Shown here in pieces: positions 42,803 to 51,795 of a stretch of 64,000 nucleotides of DNA. Position 1 is the first letter of the stretch; every line of letters starts with the position of its first letter. The notes under the pieces are model-generated. The model ran no database searches. It saw nothing but the letters and a program-made list of their open reading frames with translations, and was not told the origin of the DNA. The stretch covers positions 237,106 through 301,105 of the forward strand of contig NZ_FOJJ01000037.1 in NCBI RefSeq assembly GCF_900111775.1. Reading direction: 5' to 3'. Origin of the DNA: Desulfuromonas acetexigens (GTDB lineage Bacteria; Desulfobacterota; Desulfuromonadia; Desulfuromonadales; Trichloromonadaceae). Both the position numbers and the translations under genes were made by a program.

Positions 42803-43543
42803 ATGCCGAGCAAGTATCCTGTTTTTTTTCTGGCTGTGCTGAGCTGCCTAATGCTGGTGGCAACGCCGGCCGTGGCCGGCAACAAACGCATCATGAGTGT
42901 CAAGGCCGCGAAGGTCATGGCGGAACGCGCTTTGGTAGAATCGGTTTATGGTCTCAAGCTGCGGGCCGAGGAGCGGGTGGAAGACATGGTTTCCGCAAGT
43001 TTCATCGGCAATACCGAATCAAAGACCGCCGCCCAGATCAAGGGGATTGTCTTCGAGGAGGTCATCTACGACGCCAAGCAGGATATCGCTCAGGTCACAG
43101 CTTCGGTAAAAATGCCGAGCATCACCAACATCGATGGGCAGACGGTAAACCTCGGCAACAAGGTCTTCCGGCGTGTCGGCTTCGCCACCTCCACCCCCAA
43201 GGAGGCTGGTCCCCTTAAGGCTCTGCGGGCGGCGGAACTCGACGCCTACAAGGAACTGATCAAACAACTGGTCGGCTTCGAACTGGAAAGCCATACCACC
43301 GTAGAAAACTTCATGTTGACCTCGGATGTGGTTAAAACCAAGGTCATGGCGACCCTCTTTATGGCGGAGCTCACTGAATACGGCTGGACCCCGGAAGGGG
43401 ATGCCTATGTGAAGATGCAGCTCAACCTGAAAGAGGCCTCGGAAGTTCTGGGGCAGAACATCATCACCGACCGGGAAATCATTGACGTCGAAGGGCAGGG
43501 CGCTCAAGTGGATGATTTCACCACCGCCAACGGAAAAAAATAG
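42803..43543 (+). CDS. Exported LPP20/FlgP-like protein
   Basis: A 246-residue exported protein (signal peptide to about VAG-NKR, residue 25). Two similar segments, AAKVMAERALVESVYGLKLR with a following VEDM, and LRAAELDAYKELIKQLVGFE with TTVENFMLTSDVV, look like the duplicated LPP20/FlgP-FlgT pattern (A-X-RAA-X-DAYR-LAE-X2-G), known from outer-membrane flagellar accessory proteins. There is no lipobox. GAGGAG lies before the ATG. In this cluster it could help assemble or anchor the CsgG-like complex. The family call is tentative. Confidence 0.6.
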   Translation: MPSKYPVFFLAVLSCLMLVATPAVAGNKRIMSVKAAKVMAERALVESVYGLKLRAEERVEDMVSASFIGNTESKTAAQIKGIVFEEVIYDAKQDIAQVTASVKMPSITNIDGQTVNLGNKVFRRVGFATSTPKEAGPLKALRAAELDAYKELIKQLVGFELESHTTVENFMLTSDVVKTKVMATLFMAELTEYGWTPEGDAYVKMQLNLKEASEVLGQNIITDREIIDVEGQGAQVDDFTTANGKK

Positions 43544-43561
43544 ATGATTTCCGGAGTCCCC

Positions 43562-43873
43562 ATGGATATTCAGCCGCAAAAAGGTCGTTTCAAATATTTC
43601 TGTCTGGGTCTGCTCGCCGCCCTGGCCGTGATGCTCTTGGCCGGAGCCGGCGACATCGTCGGCGCCAACAATTTCGGCCCGCCGAACTACGGTCGCTATC
43701 AGATTTCATCCTGGAGTTCCGACTTCGGTGATAAAGGCGGCGGCTTCGGTCTGTTCATGGCTGACACCGCGACCGGCGAAGCCAAACTTGTTTACAGCCG
43801 GGTTTTCGGCGAGGTCGGTAACGGTGAGGTCAAAAAGGATGAACTGGGTAAGCCCTTCGGCAGTATCAAGTAG
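43562..43873 (+). CDS. Small exported protein of the curli-like cluster
   Basis: A 103-residue protein with an N-terminal hydrophobic helix (YFCLGLLAALAVMLLAGAG) and a Gly/aromatic-rich mature part (NFGPPNYGRYQISSWSSDFG, then KGGGFGLFMAD). No family is recognised. I choose the ATG at 43562 because GGAG lies five bases before it; the ATG at 43544, directly after the previous stop, is an alternative. Co-directional spacing of about 20 bases indicates the same operon. Gly/aromatic patches are seen in some amyloid and fibre-associated proteins, but this is not evidence of function. Confidence 0.55.
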   Translation: MDIQPQKGRFKYFCLGLLAALAVMLLAGAGDIVGANNFGPPNYGRYQISSWSSDFGDKGGGFGLFMADTATGEAKLVYSRVFGEVGNGEVKKDELGKPFGSIK

Positions 43874-43928
43874 TCATCGACCACAAGGGCACACAAATGA
43901 TCAATCACACAGATCTTAAGGAGCAGCC

Positions 43929-44645
43929 ATGCGCGCTCGTCACCTAAAAACATTCCTGATCCTTTCCTGTACCGGAATTCTACTTTTCTCGGGACAAGGA
44001 TGGGGAGCCGTCCAGATCAATATCGGTTCCAACATCGTCAATACCGGTAACGTCAGCGGCTGCGTTCAAGGGAGCGGCTCCGCTAAGGAAGAAAGCCGCT
44101 CCCTGCCGGCCTTTCACGGATTGGAAGTTGACGGCGCCTACACCGTACGGATTACCTGTCAAAAGGATCAAAGCGTCGAAATCTCCGCTGACGTCAACCT
44201 GCTTCCCTTGATCCTGACCGAGGTTCAAGACGGGATTTTGCGCGTCACCTCGAAAAAATCGATCTGCGCCAGCGCGCCCATGACCCTGACCATTGCGGTG
44301 GAGGCCCTCAACCTGATCCGCTCCAGCGGTGCCAACGAGTTTCAGGTACAAAATCTTAAAGGGGAGACCTTGGACGTCGAACTTTCCGGCTCCAGCACCA
44401 TGACCCTGGACGGGGCGGTCGACGAACTGAAGGCCAAAATCGATGGGGCCTCGGGACTTGTCGCCGGGGAATTGAAGGCTCAGCAGGTTTCCGTGGCGAT
44501 CAGCGGCGCCGGTTCCGCCGAGGTTCATGCCGACAAACGGTTACAAGGGGACATCAGCGGCGTCGGCAGTATCCGTTACTCCGGGCAACCTGGGGAAGTG
44601 GTAAAAAACATCACCGGTTGGGGAGATATCACCCCTGTTGATTGA
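43929..44645 (+). CDS. DUF2807 (head GIN domain) exported protein
   Basis: A 238-residue exported protein. After a signal peptide (to about GWG-AVQ, residue 27), residues 50-235 follow the DUF2807 pattern: SRSLPAFHGLEVDGAYTVRI, VEISADVNLLPLILTEVQDG, then repeated SG-type turns (IRSSGANEFQV, VELSGSSTMTLDG, VAISGAGSAEVHA, GDISGVGSIRY). This forms a right-handed beta-helix-like fold sometimes named putative auto-transporter adhesin. AAGGAG precedes the ATG. It is the last gene of the cluster, closed by a terminator. An adhesin or surface-binding role is inferred. Confidence 0.82.
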   Translation: MRARHLKTFLILSCTGILLFSGQGWGAVQINIGSNIVNTGNVSGCVQGSGSAKEESRSLPAFHGLEVDGAYTVRITCQKDQSVEISADVNLLPLILTEVQDGILRVTSKKSICASAPMTLTIAVEALNLIRSSGANEFQVQNLKGETLDVELSGSSTMTLDGAVDELKAKIDGASGLVAGELKAQQVSVAISGAGSAEVHADKRLQGDISGVGSIRYSGQPGEVVKNITGWGDITPVD

Positions 44646-44650
44646 GTTGA

Positions 44651-44683
44651 AAAAGGGCGTCTCCAAAGGAGTCGCCCTTTTTT
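44651..44683 (+). terminator. Terminator of the curli-like cluster
   Basis: Stem AAAGGGCG-CTCC/GGAG-CGCCCTTT with an AAA loop, followed by T, six bases after the DUF2807 stop. Confidence 0.85.
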
Positions 44684-44827
44684 GATTCCCATGAACACAT
44701 CGTCAACTCGACGCCTTTCCTTTTTTAATCCCCGGAGATCTAGACGTCCACTTCTGATTTCATCCCTGCTAAAGGGGTGGGGCGATCTTCACCGATGGAA
44801 AAGATCCGGGGAAAATAACGAGACTCG

Positions 44828-44856
44828 TTGCTTTAAACTTATTTTTGATATATATT
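44828..44856 (+). promoter_or_regulatory. Promoter of the 28-residue membrane peptide
   Basis: TTGCTT (44828-44833), 17-base spacer, TATATT (44851-44856), then an AT-rich run to a consensus AAAGGAGGT ribosome site (44868-44876). Confidence 0.6.
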
Positions 44857-44883
44857 GTAAATCAAATAAAGGAGGTCTCGAAG

Positions 44884-44970
44884 ATGGATTTTCTCTGGTT
44901 TATTGGACTTATCGTTTTGTGGTATGTCATTAACCGCTGGATTTTGCCCCGACTGGGCGTACAAACCTGA
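44884..44970 (+). CDS. 28-residue single-helix membrane peptide
   Basis: A complete small gene: promoter, AAAGGAGGT ribosome site eight bases before ATG, 28 codons, stop, and an intrinsic terminator 50 bases later. The peptide reads MDFLWFIGLIVLWYVI, then NRWILPRLGVQT: one hydrophobic helix and a basic C-terminus, as in small inner-membrane regulators. No family is recognised. It stands alone between the curli-like cluster and a convergent zinc-ribbon gene. Confidence 0.7.
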   Translation: MDFLWFIGLIVLWYVINRWILPRLGVQT

Positions 44971-45020
44971 CTCTCCGACTCATGCAGCCTTCCCGTGCGG
45001 AAGGACAAACAATCCGAAAA

Positions 45021-45060
45021 CAAAACGGGCAGCCCTTAGGCTGCCCGTTTTGTTTTTTTT
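45021..45060 (+). terminator. Terminator between the small peptide gene and the zinc-ribbon gene
   Basis: A 12-bp stem (AAACGGGCAGCC and complement) with a five-base loop, then TG and eight T. The A-run on the other side could serve the convergent gene. Confidence 0.88.
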
Positions 45061-45075
45061 GGCGCCTACGGAAGA

Positions 45076-45405
45076 TCAGCGCAAAGGGGTGGCACAGCGT
45101 GGGCAGGTCAACATGCTGGTCGATGGCACCTTGTGCCCACAGGTCGGGCAGTTGAACCAATATTTGCAGAACTTGCACTGAGGCTCGGAAAGCCCCTGTT
45201 TCTTTTTGCACTTGGGACACTGCCGATACATCTTGCGGGACTCCATATACTCCTTGAAGAGCAGCCCGCAGCGCGGACAGACCTCCACCCCCGGCTTACC
45301 GATTTGAGCACCGCACCCCGGCGCCGGGCAAAGAAATACCGTCTTGCACGCCTTGCACCAGTACTTGCCTTTTTGTTCTTCCTTGCATACCGGACACTTT
45401 TCCAT
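45076..45405 (-). CDS. Multi-zinc-ribbon protein
   Basis: A 109-residue cytoplasmic protein with seven CXXC pairs (CPVC, CKAC, CPRC, CPKC, CKFC, CPTC, CPRC) plus a CX4C, so it may hold about four zinc ions. The ribbons lie end to end with no other domain. Zinc-ribbon strings usually bind nucleic acid or proteins; nothing more exact can be said. The start at 45405 is supported by GAGAGG. It is convergent with the small membrane peptide gene. Confidence 0.75.
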   Translation of the reverse strand: MEKCPVCKEEQKGKYWCKACKTVFLCPAPGCGAQIGKPGVEVCPRCGLLFKEYMESRKMYRQCPKCKKKQGLSEPQCKFCKYWFNCPTCGHKVPSTSMLTCPRCATPLR

Positions 45406-45602
45406 AAAACCTCTCTTCTTCCCTTTCCGGGCAATAACAATCGCGGAAACACCTGACCGCGACATTCCCGGGAACCGGTTTTCGGCCCGAAGATGACTTC
45501 GGCATGAAATGATTTTTCGCGGAGCGGAGCAGGCCTGGGATTAAACCTCGGGAGGGGAGAACCGGAACGCCGGGCCACCCCGGCGCTCCGGCTGGAGGGA
45601 AA

Positions 45603-46106
45603 TCAGTCGATCTTCTTGAAGGCGCTCTTTGCGGCGTTGCAGACCGGGCAGGAACCGGCGGGCTCACCCTCATGGGTATGGCCACAGACCTGACAGACAT
45701 AGTAGTCAACGGCCTCGTTGCGCCCCAGATTGTCGAGGGCTTTCTGATAGAGCGCGGCGTGCTCCTGCTCGACGGCATTGGCGAACTTGAAGTTGCGCAG
45801 GGCCGTCTGCTCCCCTTCCGCCTCGGCTTCGGCGATCATACGCGGATACATGCTGGTGAATTCGTGGGTTTCCCCACCAATGGCGGTGCGCAGATTTTCC
45901 GCCGTGTCGCAAATGCCGCCCATGGTCCGCAAATGGGCATGGGCATGGACGGTCTCGGCATCGGCCGCCGCCCGAAAAAGCTTGGCCACCTGCAACAGAC
46001 CTTCCTGCTCGGCTTTTTTTGCAAAGGCCAGATAGGTTCGGTTGGCCTGAGACTCCCCGGCAAAGGCTTCCTGAAGATTTTTACGGGTTTTGCTTTCTTC
46101 CGTCAT
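45603..46106 (-). CDS. rbr: Rubrerythrin
   Basis: A 167-residue rubrerythrin. The four-helix diiron domain has ligands in FAGESQANRTYL, ADAETVHAHAH, EAEAEGEQTALRN and AVEQEHAALYQ. A C-terminal rubredoxin-like domain has CQVCGH and CPVCNA. It reduces hydrogen peroxide in anaerobes. The gene is monocistronic with a good promoter 92-119 bases upstream. Confidence 0.95.
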   Translation of the reverse strand: MTEESKTRKNLQEAFAGESQANRTYLAFAKKAEQEGLLQVAKLFRAAADAETVHAHAHLRTMGGICDTAENLRTAIGGETHEFTSMYPRMIAEAEAEGEQTALRNFKFANAVEQEHAALYQKALDNLGRNEAVDYYVCQVCGHTHEGEPAGSCPVCNAAKSAFKKID

Positions 46107-46197
46107 TCCGTTACTCCCTGATCGATGGGTTGAGTCTTTTTCATGTTCCCGCTATCGACGCTTGCGCCCGGGAACTGCGGCATGTTCACAGGCTTGA

Positions 46198-46225
46198 ATT
46201 TTAACCGCCTCAGGTTTTCTGTCAA
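46198..46225 (-). promoter_or_regulatory. Promoter of rubrerythrin
   Basis: Minus strand TTGACA (46220-46225), 16-base spacer, TAAAAT (46198-46203). No clear PerR box was recognised around it. Confidence 0.65.
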
Positions 46226-46348
46226 TCGAAACGGAGCTCCGCCACAGGGGGCCGATCCGCCTTTTGCTTGCTTCGCTCGGGAAAAGGGCTTAGCATTAAT
46301 CGTTCACATCCACGAAGACCCCCCCCTTCCCGATCAGGAGACGGCTCG

Positions 46349-46795
46349 ATGAACGATTACCGGGTGGAGAAACTGGAAGTCCACGTCACCCTCTTTCTCG
46401 CCGACGGCGTGGTGCATGAAGGCATCCTCTTCCTCAGCCCCTTCAGTCCCTCCCACAGCGGACCGCAGCGGATGGTGGAGATGTTTCGCGAGACGGATGT
46501 CTTCTTCCCCTTCAAGGATAAAAGCGGCCGCTTCGCTCTGGTCAACAAAAGCTCCATCACCCATGTCCGGTACCCGCTTCAGGACGAAGATACGGAATTC
46601 GGCGACCGCAACCGCGTGCGCCTGACCTTCTACGGCGGCGAGCTGCTGGAGGGGGAAATCACCATCGCCATGCCCGCCGGAAAAAGCCGCCTGCAGGATT
46701 ACGTCAATTCCACCCCCGGCTTTTTCTGTCTCTACAGCTCCGATGCCCACTATATCGTCAATGGCGACCTGATCCGGGAAATCTCCCCCGCCTGA
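46349..46795 (+). CDS. Conserved-looking protein of unknown function
   Basis: A 148-residue protein without signal peptide or membrane helix. It is mainly beta: VEKLEVHVTLFLADGVVHEG, FALVNKSSITHVRYP, NRVRLTFYGGELLEGEI, LYSSDAHYIVNGDLI. I do not recognise the family. AGGAG lies eight bases before the ATG at 46349. It is convergent with uvrA, with only nine bases between them. Coding is supported by the ribosome site and codon usage like its neighbours. Confidence 0.7.
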   Translation: MNDYRVEKLEVHVTLFLADGVVHEGILFLSPFSPSHSGPQRMVEMFRETDVFFPFKDKSGRFALVNKSSITHVRYPLQDEDTEFGDRNRVRLTFYGGELLEGEITIAMPAGKSRLQDYVNSTPGFFCLYSSDAHYIVNGDLIREISPA

Positions 46796-46804
46796 GCCCC
46801 GATC

Positions 46805-49624
46805 CTACAGGTTGAGATAGGCGCGCAGATAGCGGCCGGTGTGGGAGCGGGAATCCCGTGCTACATCCTCCGGCGTGCCGACGACGACAATCTCCCCCCC
46901 GCGGCTCCCGCCCTCGGGACCGAGGTCGATAACGTGGTCGGCGGTCTTGATCACGTCGAGGTTGTGCTCGATGATCACCACGGTGTTGCCGCTTTCCACC
47001 AACCGTTGGAGCACGTCGAGCAGCTTCTGGATGTCGGCGAAGTGCAGTCCGGTCGTCGGCTCGTCGAGAATGTAGATGGTCCGGCCGGTGGCGCGTTTGC
47101 CCAACTCCTTGGCCAGCTTGACCCGCTGCGCCTCGCCGCCGGAAAGGGTGGTGGCGCTCTGGCCGAGCTTGATGTAGCCGAGCCCCACGTCGCGCAGGGT
47201 TTCCAGCTTGTTCTTGATGCGCGGAATGTTCTCCAGAAACTTCGCCCCCTGGTTGACGGTCATATCCAGCACCTCGGCGATGCTCTTCCCCTTGTATTTC
47301 ACCTCCAGCGTTTCCCGATTGTAGCGCGCCCCGCGACAGACCTCGCAGGTGACAAAAACATCGGGCAGAAAGTGCATCTCGATCTTGAGGATGCCATCCC
47401 CTTCGCAAGCCTCGCAGCGCCCCCCCTTGACGTTGAAGGAAAACCGTCCCGGTTTGTAGCCCCGCACCTTGGCCTCGGGCAACTGGGCGAAAAGATCGCG
47501 AATGTCGGTGAAGACCCCGGTGTAGGTGGCCGGATTGGAGCGCGGCGTGCGGCCGATGGGGGACTGGTCGATGTCGATGACCTTGTCGAGCGACTCCAGG
47601 CCGAGAATGTCGTCGACCTTGCCGGCTTTCTCGCGGCTGCGGTAAAGACGCTGGGAGAGCGCCTTGTACAGGGTGTCGATGACCAGGGTCGACTTGCCGC
47701 TGCCGGAAACCCCGGTGACGCAGGTCATCACCCCGAGGGGGATTTTCACGTCGATCCCCTTGAGATTGTTTTCCGCCGCGCCTTTGACCTCGATGTAACG
47801 CTCGCTTTGCCGCCGCTGGGCCGGCAGGGGAATGGAGAGCTCGCCGGAGAGATAGCGCCCGGTCAGGGACGCCGGGTTGGCGAGAATTTCCTGGGGCGTC
47901 CCCTGGGCCACCACCTCGCCGCCGTGGACCCCGGCCGCCGGGCCCATGTCGATGACAAAGTCGGCTTCGAGGATCGTTTCCTCGTCGTGCTCCACCACCA
48001 GCACCGTGTTGCCGAGATCTCGCAGCCGCTTCAGGGTTTCCAGCAGCCGCCGGTTATCCCGCTGATGCAGGCCGATGGAAGGCTCGTCGAGGATGTAGAG
48101 CACCCCCATCAGGCTGGATCCGACCTGGGTGGCGAGGCGGATACGCTGCCCTTCTCCGCCGGAGAGGGTGCCGGCGGTGCGGTCGAGGGAGAGATAATCG
48201 AGGCCGACATGGGAGAGGAAAGAGAGCCGCTCGCGGATCTCCTTGAGGATGCGTCGGGCGATCTCAGCTTCCTGCTTCTCGAAATGCAGCTCGGCGAAAA
48301 AGGCTTCCGCCTCGGTGATGGACAGGGCCGTCACCTCGCGGATGTTGCGGCCGCCGACGCGCACGAAGAGCGATTCCTTGCGCAGCCGGGCGCCGTCGCA
48401 GGTGGGGCAGGGCATGACGTTCATGAACTGGCCGAGATGCTCCCGCACCCCATCCGAATCGGTCTCGCGGTAACGCCGTTCCAGGTTGGGGATCACCCCT
48501 TCGAAGGGTTTGTGGTAATACTGGCGGCGCCCGCCCCCCTGATCAAAGTAGAAGCGCACCTCCTCCTTGCCTGAACCGTGCAGCAAGACCTGGCGCACCC
48601 GCTCGGGGAGTTTCTCGAAGGGCTGGTTGATGTCGAAACCATAATGGTCGGCCAGCGCCTCGATCAGCTGAAAGTAGTAGCCGCCGCCCCCTCGCGTCTC
48701 CCAGGGGACGATCGCCCCCTCGCGCAGGGAGAGGGCCGGGTTGGGCACCACCGCCTCGGGATCGAAATACATCCGCGTCCCCAATCCCGAGCAATCGGGA
48801 CAGGCGCCGTAGGGGTTGTTGAAGGAAAACATGCGCGGGGCGATCTCCGGGTAGGAGATACCGCACTCGACGCAGGCGTGCTGTTCGGAAAAGAGCAGGC
48901 TTTCGCCGTCGACGACCTCCACCCGCACGATCCCTTCGGCCAGGCGCAGGGCGGTTTCCAGGGAATCAGACAGGCGTCCGCGCACATCCGCCTTCACCAC
49001 CAACCGGTCGACCACCACCTCGATGGTGTGTTTTTTGTTCTTGTCGAGCGCGATCTCCTCGGCCAACTCAAGCATCTCGCCGTCGATGCGCACCCGCACG
49101 AAACCGTCGGCCAAAAGCTGCTTCAACTCCTTGCGATACTCCCCCTTGCGGCCCCGAATGATCGGCGCCAGCAGGAGCAGGCGGGTCTTTTCCGGCAGGG
49201 CGAGGATGCGGTCGACCATCTGCTCCACCGACTGGGAGGCAATCTCCTTGCCGCAGGAGGAACAGTGGACGCGGCCGACCCGGGCGTAGAGCAGACGCAG
49301 GTAGTCGTAGATCTCCGTCACCGTGCCGACTGTCGAACGGGGATTGTTCGAGGTGGTCTTCTGCTCGATGGAGATCGCCGGCGACAGCCCCTCGATACTC
49401 TCCACATCGGGCTTCTGCATCTGCCCAAGAAACTGGCGGGCATAGGCCGAAAGACTCTCGACGTAGCGGCGCTGCCCCTCGGCGTAGATGGTGTCGAAGG
49501 CGAGGGTGCTCTTACCGCTCCCGGAAACCCCGGTGATGACCACCAGCTTGTCCCGGGGAATCTCGACGTCGATGCATTTCAGGTTGTGCTCGCAGGCACC
49601 TTTGATAACGATTTTATTGGCCAT
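46805..49624 (-). CDS. uvrA: Excinuclease ABC subunit A
   Basis: A 939-residue UvrA, the damage sensor of nucleotide excision repair. Two ABC ATPase modules are visible: Walker [17 protein letters not shown] (near residue 32) and [16 protein letters not shown] (near 640). ABC signatures are [12 protein letters not shown] and [12 protein letters not shown]. Zinc modules use CVECG with CPDCSG, and CEACEG with CEVCRG. Length is normal. It is the last gene of the minus-strand block and lies 30 bases after pdxA. Confidence 0.97.
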   Translation of the reverse strand: MANKIVIKGACEHNLKCIDVEIPRDKLVVITGVSGSGKSTLAFDTIYAEGQRRYVESLSAYARQFLGQMQKPDVESIEGLSPAISIEQKTTSNNPRSTVGTVTEIYDYLRLLYARVGRVHCSSCGKEIASQSVEQMVDRILALPEKTRLLLLAPIIRGRKGEYRKELKQLLADGFVRVRIDGEMLELAEEIALDKNKKHTIEVVVDRLVVKADVRGRLSDSLETALRLAEGIVRVEVVDGESLLFSEQHACVECGISYPEIAPRMFSFNNPYGACPDCSGLGTRMYFDPEAVVPNPALSLREGAIVPWETRGGGGYYFQLIEALADHYGFDINQPFEKLPERVRQVLLHGSGKEEVRFYFDQGGGRRQYYHKPFEGVIPNLERRYRETDSDGVREHLGQFMNVMPCPTCDGARLRKESLFVRVGGRNIREVTALSITEAEAFFAELHFEKQEAEIARRILKEIRERLSFLSHVGLDYLSLDRTAGTLSGGEGQRIRLATQVGSSLMGVLYILDEPSIGLHQRDNRRLLETLKRLRDLGNTVLVVEHDEETILEADFVIDMGPAAGVHGGEVVAQGTPQEILANPASLTGRYLSGELSIPLPAQRRQSERYIEVKGAAENNLKGIDVKIPLGVMTCVTGVSGSGKSTLVIDTLYKALSQRLYRSREKAGKVDDILGLESLDKVIDIDQSPIGRTPRSNPATYTGVFTDIRDLFAQLPEAKVRGYKPGRFSFNVKGGRCEACEGDGILKIEMHFLPDVFVTCEVCRGARYNRETLEVKYKGKSIAEVLDMTVNQGAKFLENIPRIKNKLETLRDVGLGYIKLGQSATTLSGGEAQRVKLAKELGKRATGRTIYILDEPTTGLHFADIQKLLDVLQRLVESGNTVVIIEHNLDVIKTADHVIDLGPEGGSRGGEIVVVGTPEDVARDSRSHTGRYLRAYLNL

Positions 49625-49654
49625 GAAAACCGGTGATTCGTGATGGGTGATTGG

Positions 49655-50650
49655 TTATAAATGCGCCGCCATCTGTTCGGCCATTTTCACCGCCGCGACC
49701 AGGCTTTCGGCGCTGGCTTTGCCGGTGCCGGCGAGGTCGTAGGCGGTGCCGTGGTCAACGGAGGTGCGGACGATGGGCAGGCCCAGGGTGACGTTGACGC
49801 CGTCGTCGAAATGGAGGAGTTTCAGGGGGATCAGCCCCTGATCGTGATACATGCAGACCACCGCGTCGTAGCCCCCCCGGACGGCGAAGTGAAAGAGGGT
49901 GTCGGCGCTGTGTGGGCCACTGGCGGCGATCCCCTCGGCCTGGGCGCGGGCGATGGCCGGGGCGATCAGGCGCGGTTCCTCGTCGCCGAACAGCCTTTGC
50001 TCCCCGGCATGGGGATTGAGGGCCAGCACCGCGATGCGCGGCTCTTGCCGCCCGAAGAAGCGGCGGAAGGCGGCATCGGTGATGCGGATCGTTTCCAGGA
50101 TCTCCCCTTCGCTGAGCACCCGCGGCACCTCGGCCAGGGCCAGATGGGTCGTCACCAAACAGACCTTGAGACGTTCGCCGGCGAGCATCATCACCACCTT
50201 GCCGACGCCGCAGCGCTCGGCCAGCAGCTCGGTATGGCCGGGAAAATCGCAGCCGGCGGCATGAATCGCCGCCTTGCTGATCGGCGCCGTGACCATGGCC
50301 GCCACCTCGCCGGAAAGACAGGCGTCGCAGGCCCATTCGATGTAGCGGAGCATGGCCCGGCCGCAGGGGATATCGGAGCGACCGTAGATCAGCTTGTCCG
50401 CCGCCAACTCCGACAGCGGCACGACGTCGAGGGCGCGCCCGGCGAAGACGAGTCGTAGCCGCTCGCCGACCGGCACAACCTCGCAGGGGACACCAAAGAC
50501 CGTCGCTGCCCGGCGCAGCACCGCTGGATCCCCAGCCACCCACAGGGGACGCGAGAGGGCATCGAAAGCCCCCTCCAGCAGAGCCTTGACGATGATTTCC
50601 GGACCGATCCCGGTGGGGTCGCCCTGGGTGATGACAAGCGGTCGCTGCAT
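49655..50650 (-). CDS. pdxA: 4-hydroxythreonine-4-phosphate dehydrogenase
   Basis: A 331-residue PdxA, which oxidises 4-phosphohydroxy-L-threonine in the DXP-dependent route to pyridoxal phosphate. Marks are ITQGDPTGIGPEI at the N-terminus, the metal-binding DFPGHTELLAERCGV (near 140), LNPHAGEQRLFGDEE, and MYHDQGLIPLKLL with the second metal histidine. The start at 50650 is preceded by CAGGAGTTTTTC. A terminator separates it from the surA-like gene upstream, so uvrA and pdxA may form their own unit. Confidence 0.95.
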   Translation of the reverse strand: MQRPLVITQGDPTGIGPEIIVKALLEGAFDALSRPLWVAGDPAVLRRAATVFGVPCEVVPVGERLRLVFAGRALDVVPLSELAADKLIYGRSDIPCGRAMLRYIEWACDACLSGEVAAMVTAPISKAAIHAAGCDFPGHTELLAERCGVGKVVMMLAGERLKVCLVTTHLALAEVPRVLSEGEILETIRITDAAFRRFFGRQEPRIAVLALNPHAGEQRLFGDEEPRLIAPAIARAQAEGIAASGPHSADTLFHFAVRGGYDAVVCMYHDQGLIPLKLLHFDDGVNVTLGLPIVRTSVDHGTAYDLAGTGKASAESLVAAVKMAEQMAAHL

Positions 50651-50721
50651 GAAAAACTCCTGATTTCGCTCAAGCACCGGACAGGGGACCAGTATAGTTC
50701 AAACCCCGAAAGATGGATGAA

Positions 50722-50755
50722 ATAAAAAAGCCCCGCCGGCAAAGGCGGGGCTTTT
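50722..50755 (-). terminator. Terminator of the mfd-prsA-surA unit
   Basis: Minus-strand stem AAGCCCCGCC/GGCGGGGCTT followed by six T, 24 bases after the surA-like stop and before pdxA. Confidence 0.85.
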
Positions 50756-50778
50756 GCTCATCGTCGGCAAAACTTCCG

Positions 50779-51732
50779 CTACTCCCGGATATCGATACGG
50801 GCCGATTTGCGCAGGCCCTCGGCCCAGCTTTTGAACGCCCCGTCGGTCTTCTGCTCGGTGAGGGTTTTGGCGATTTCATCCTTGACGGCGTCGAACTGCC
50901 GCACCGAGCCGGCATCACGCTCGACCACCTTGAAAAGATGGAAGGCCTCAGGGGTCTCAACCGGTTCGCTGACCTCCCCTGCCGTGAGACCCTTCACCGC
51001 TTCGGCGAAGGCTGCGGTCAGCTCCTCTTCGGCGAAACGCCCCATGTCCCCCCCCTGGGCCCGTCCGTCCCCGGAATAGTTCGCCAGCAGCACCATGAAA
51101 TCCTCACCGCCCCGCACCCGCTCCCGCGCCTCTCGGGCCCGGGCCCGCACCGCCTCGACCTCTTCGCCGCTGGGGCGATCGGGCAGGGGAAAAGTGATAC
51201 GGGCGAGATGGACCATCGGCTCCTGCCGGTAATCGTCGATATGCTCGCGGAAGTAGTCGAGCATCTCCTGCTGGGTGACATCGACCTTGCTCTTGACCTC
51301 GCGGCCGAGAAGCTTGAAGCGCAGAATCTGTTCCCGCAGCTTCTCCTGATAAGCATCGAACTCCATCCCCTGCAGCCTCAGGGCTTCGATCAGTTCCTCG
51401 CGAGTCAGCTGGTTCTGCAAGAGGACATCGCCGATGGCCGCCTCGATCTCTTCCTTACTTACCTCCAGCCCCAGCTCCTTGACCCGTTGCCGCACCAGGG
51501 TTTCCTCGATCAGGCTGTTCAACGCCCGCTGGCGCAGTTCGCTCAGCTGTTCAGGGGCCATAAGGGCCTGGGCCTCGGCGCCCATCTGCCGCTTTTCCAG
51601 CTCCTGTTCGATCTGATGCTGGGTGATGATGTCCGTGTTGACCACGGCGACAATGCGGTTGACGGTTTGCGCGCCGAAAAGCGTCGCGGGAAAGAGCGCC
51701 AACATGGCCAAAAGGGCCAGAAAACGATTCAT
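50779..51732 (-). CDS. SurA-like periplasmic peptidyl-prolyl isomerase/chaperone
   Basis: A 317-residue periplasmic chaperone. The signal peptide ends near FGA-QTV (residue 21). The SurA N-domain follows (NRIVAVVNTDIITQHQIEQE and RALNSLIEETLVRQRVKELG), then one parvulin-type rotamase domain (residues about 175-270: VHLARITFPLP, GGDMGRFAEEEL, VETPEAFHLFKVVE). E. coli SurA has two rotamase domains, this one only one. It should help outer-membrane proteins fold. It is downstream of a related lipoprotein isomerase and mfd. Confidence 0.88.
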   Translation of the reverse strand: MNRFLALLAMLALFPATLFGAQTVNRIVAVVNTDIITQHQIEQELEKRQMGAEAQALMAPEQLSELRQRALNSLIEETLVRQRVKELGLEVSKEEIEAAIGDVLLQNQLTREELIEALRLQGMEFDAYQEKLREQILRFKLLGREVKSKVDVTQQEMLDYFREHIDDYRQEPMVHLARITFPLPDRPSGEEVEAVRARAREARERVRGGEDFMVLLANYSGDGRAQGGDMGRFAEEELTAAFAEAVKGLTAGEVSEPVETPEAFHLFKVVERDAGSVRQFDAVKDEIAKTLTEQKTDGAFKSWAEGLRKSARIDIRE

Positions 51733-51795
51733 CGTTTATCCTCGGATGGAAAGTGATAGGTCGGCCGATGGGAACCGACCTCGGCCGGAAATAGA

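Noticed and set aside
45108..45778. Alternative frames across the zinc-ribbon and rubrerythrin genes
   Set aside because: Shadows of two clear genes; Arg/Pro-rich translations without homology signs.
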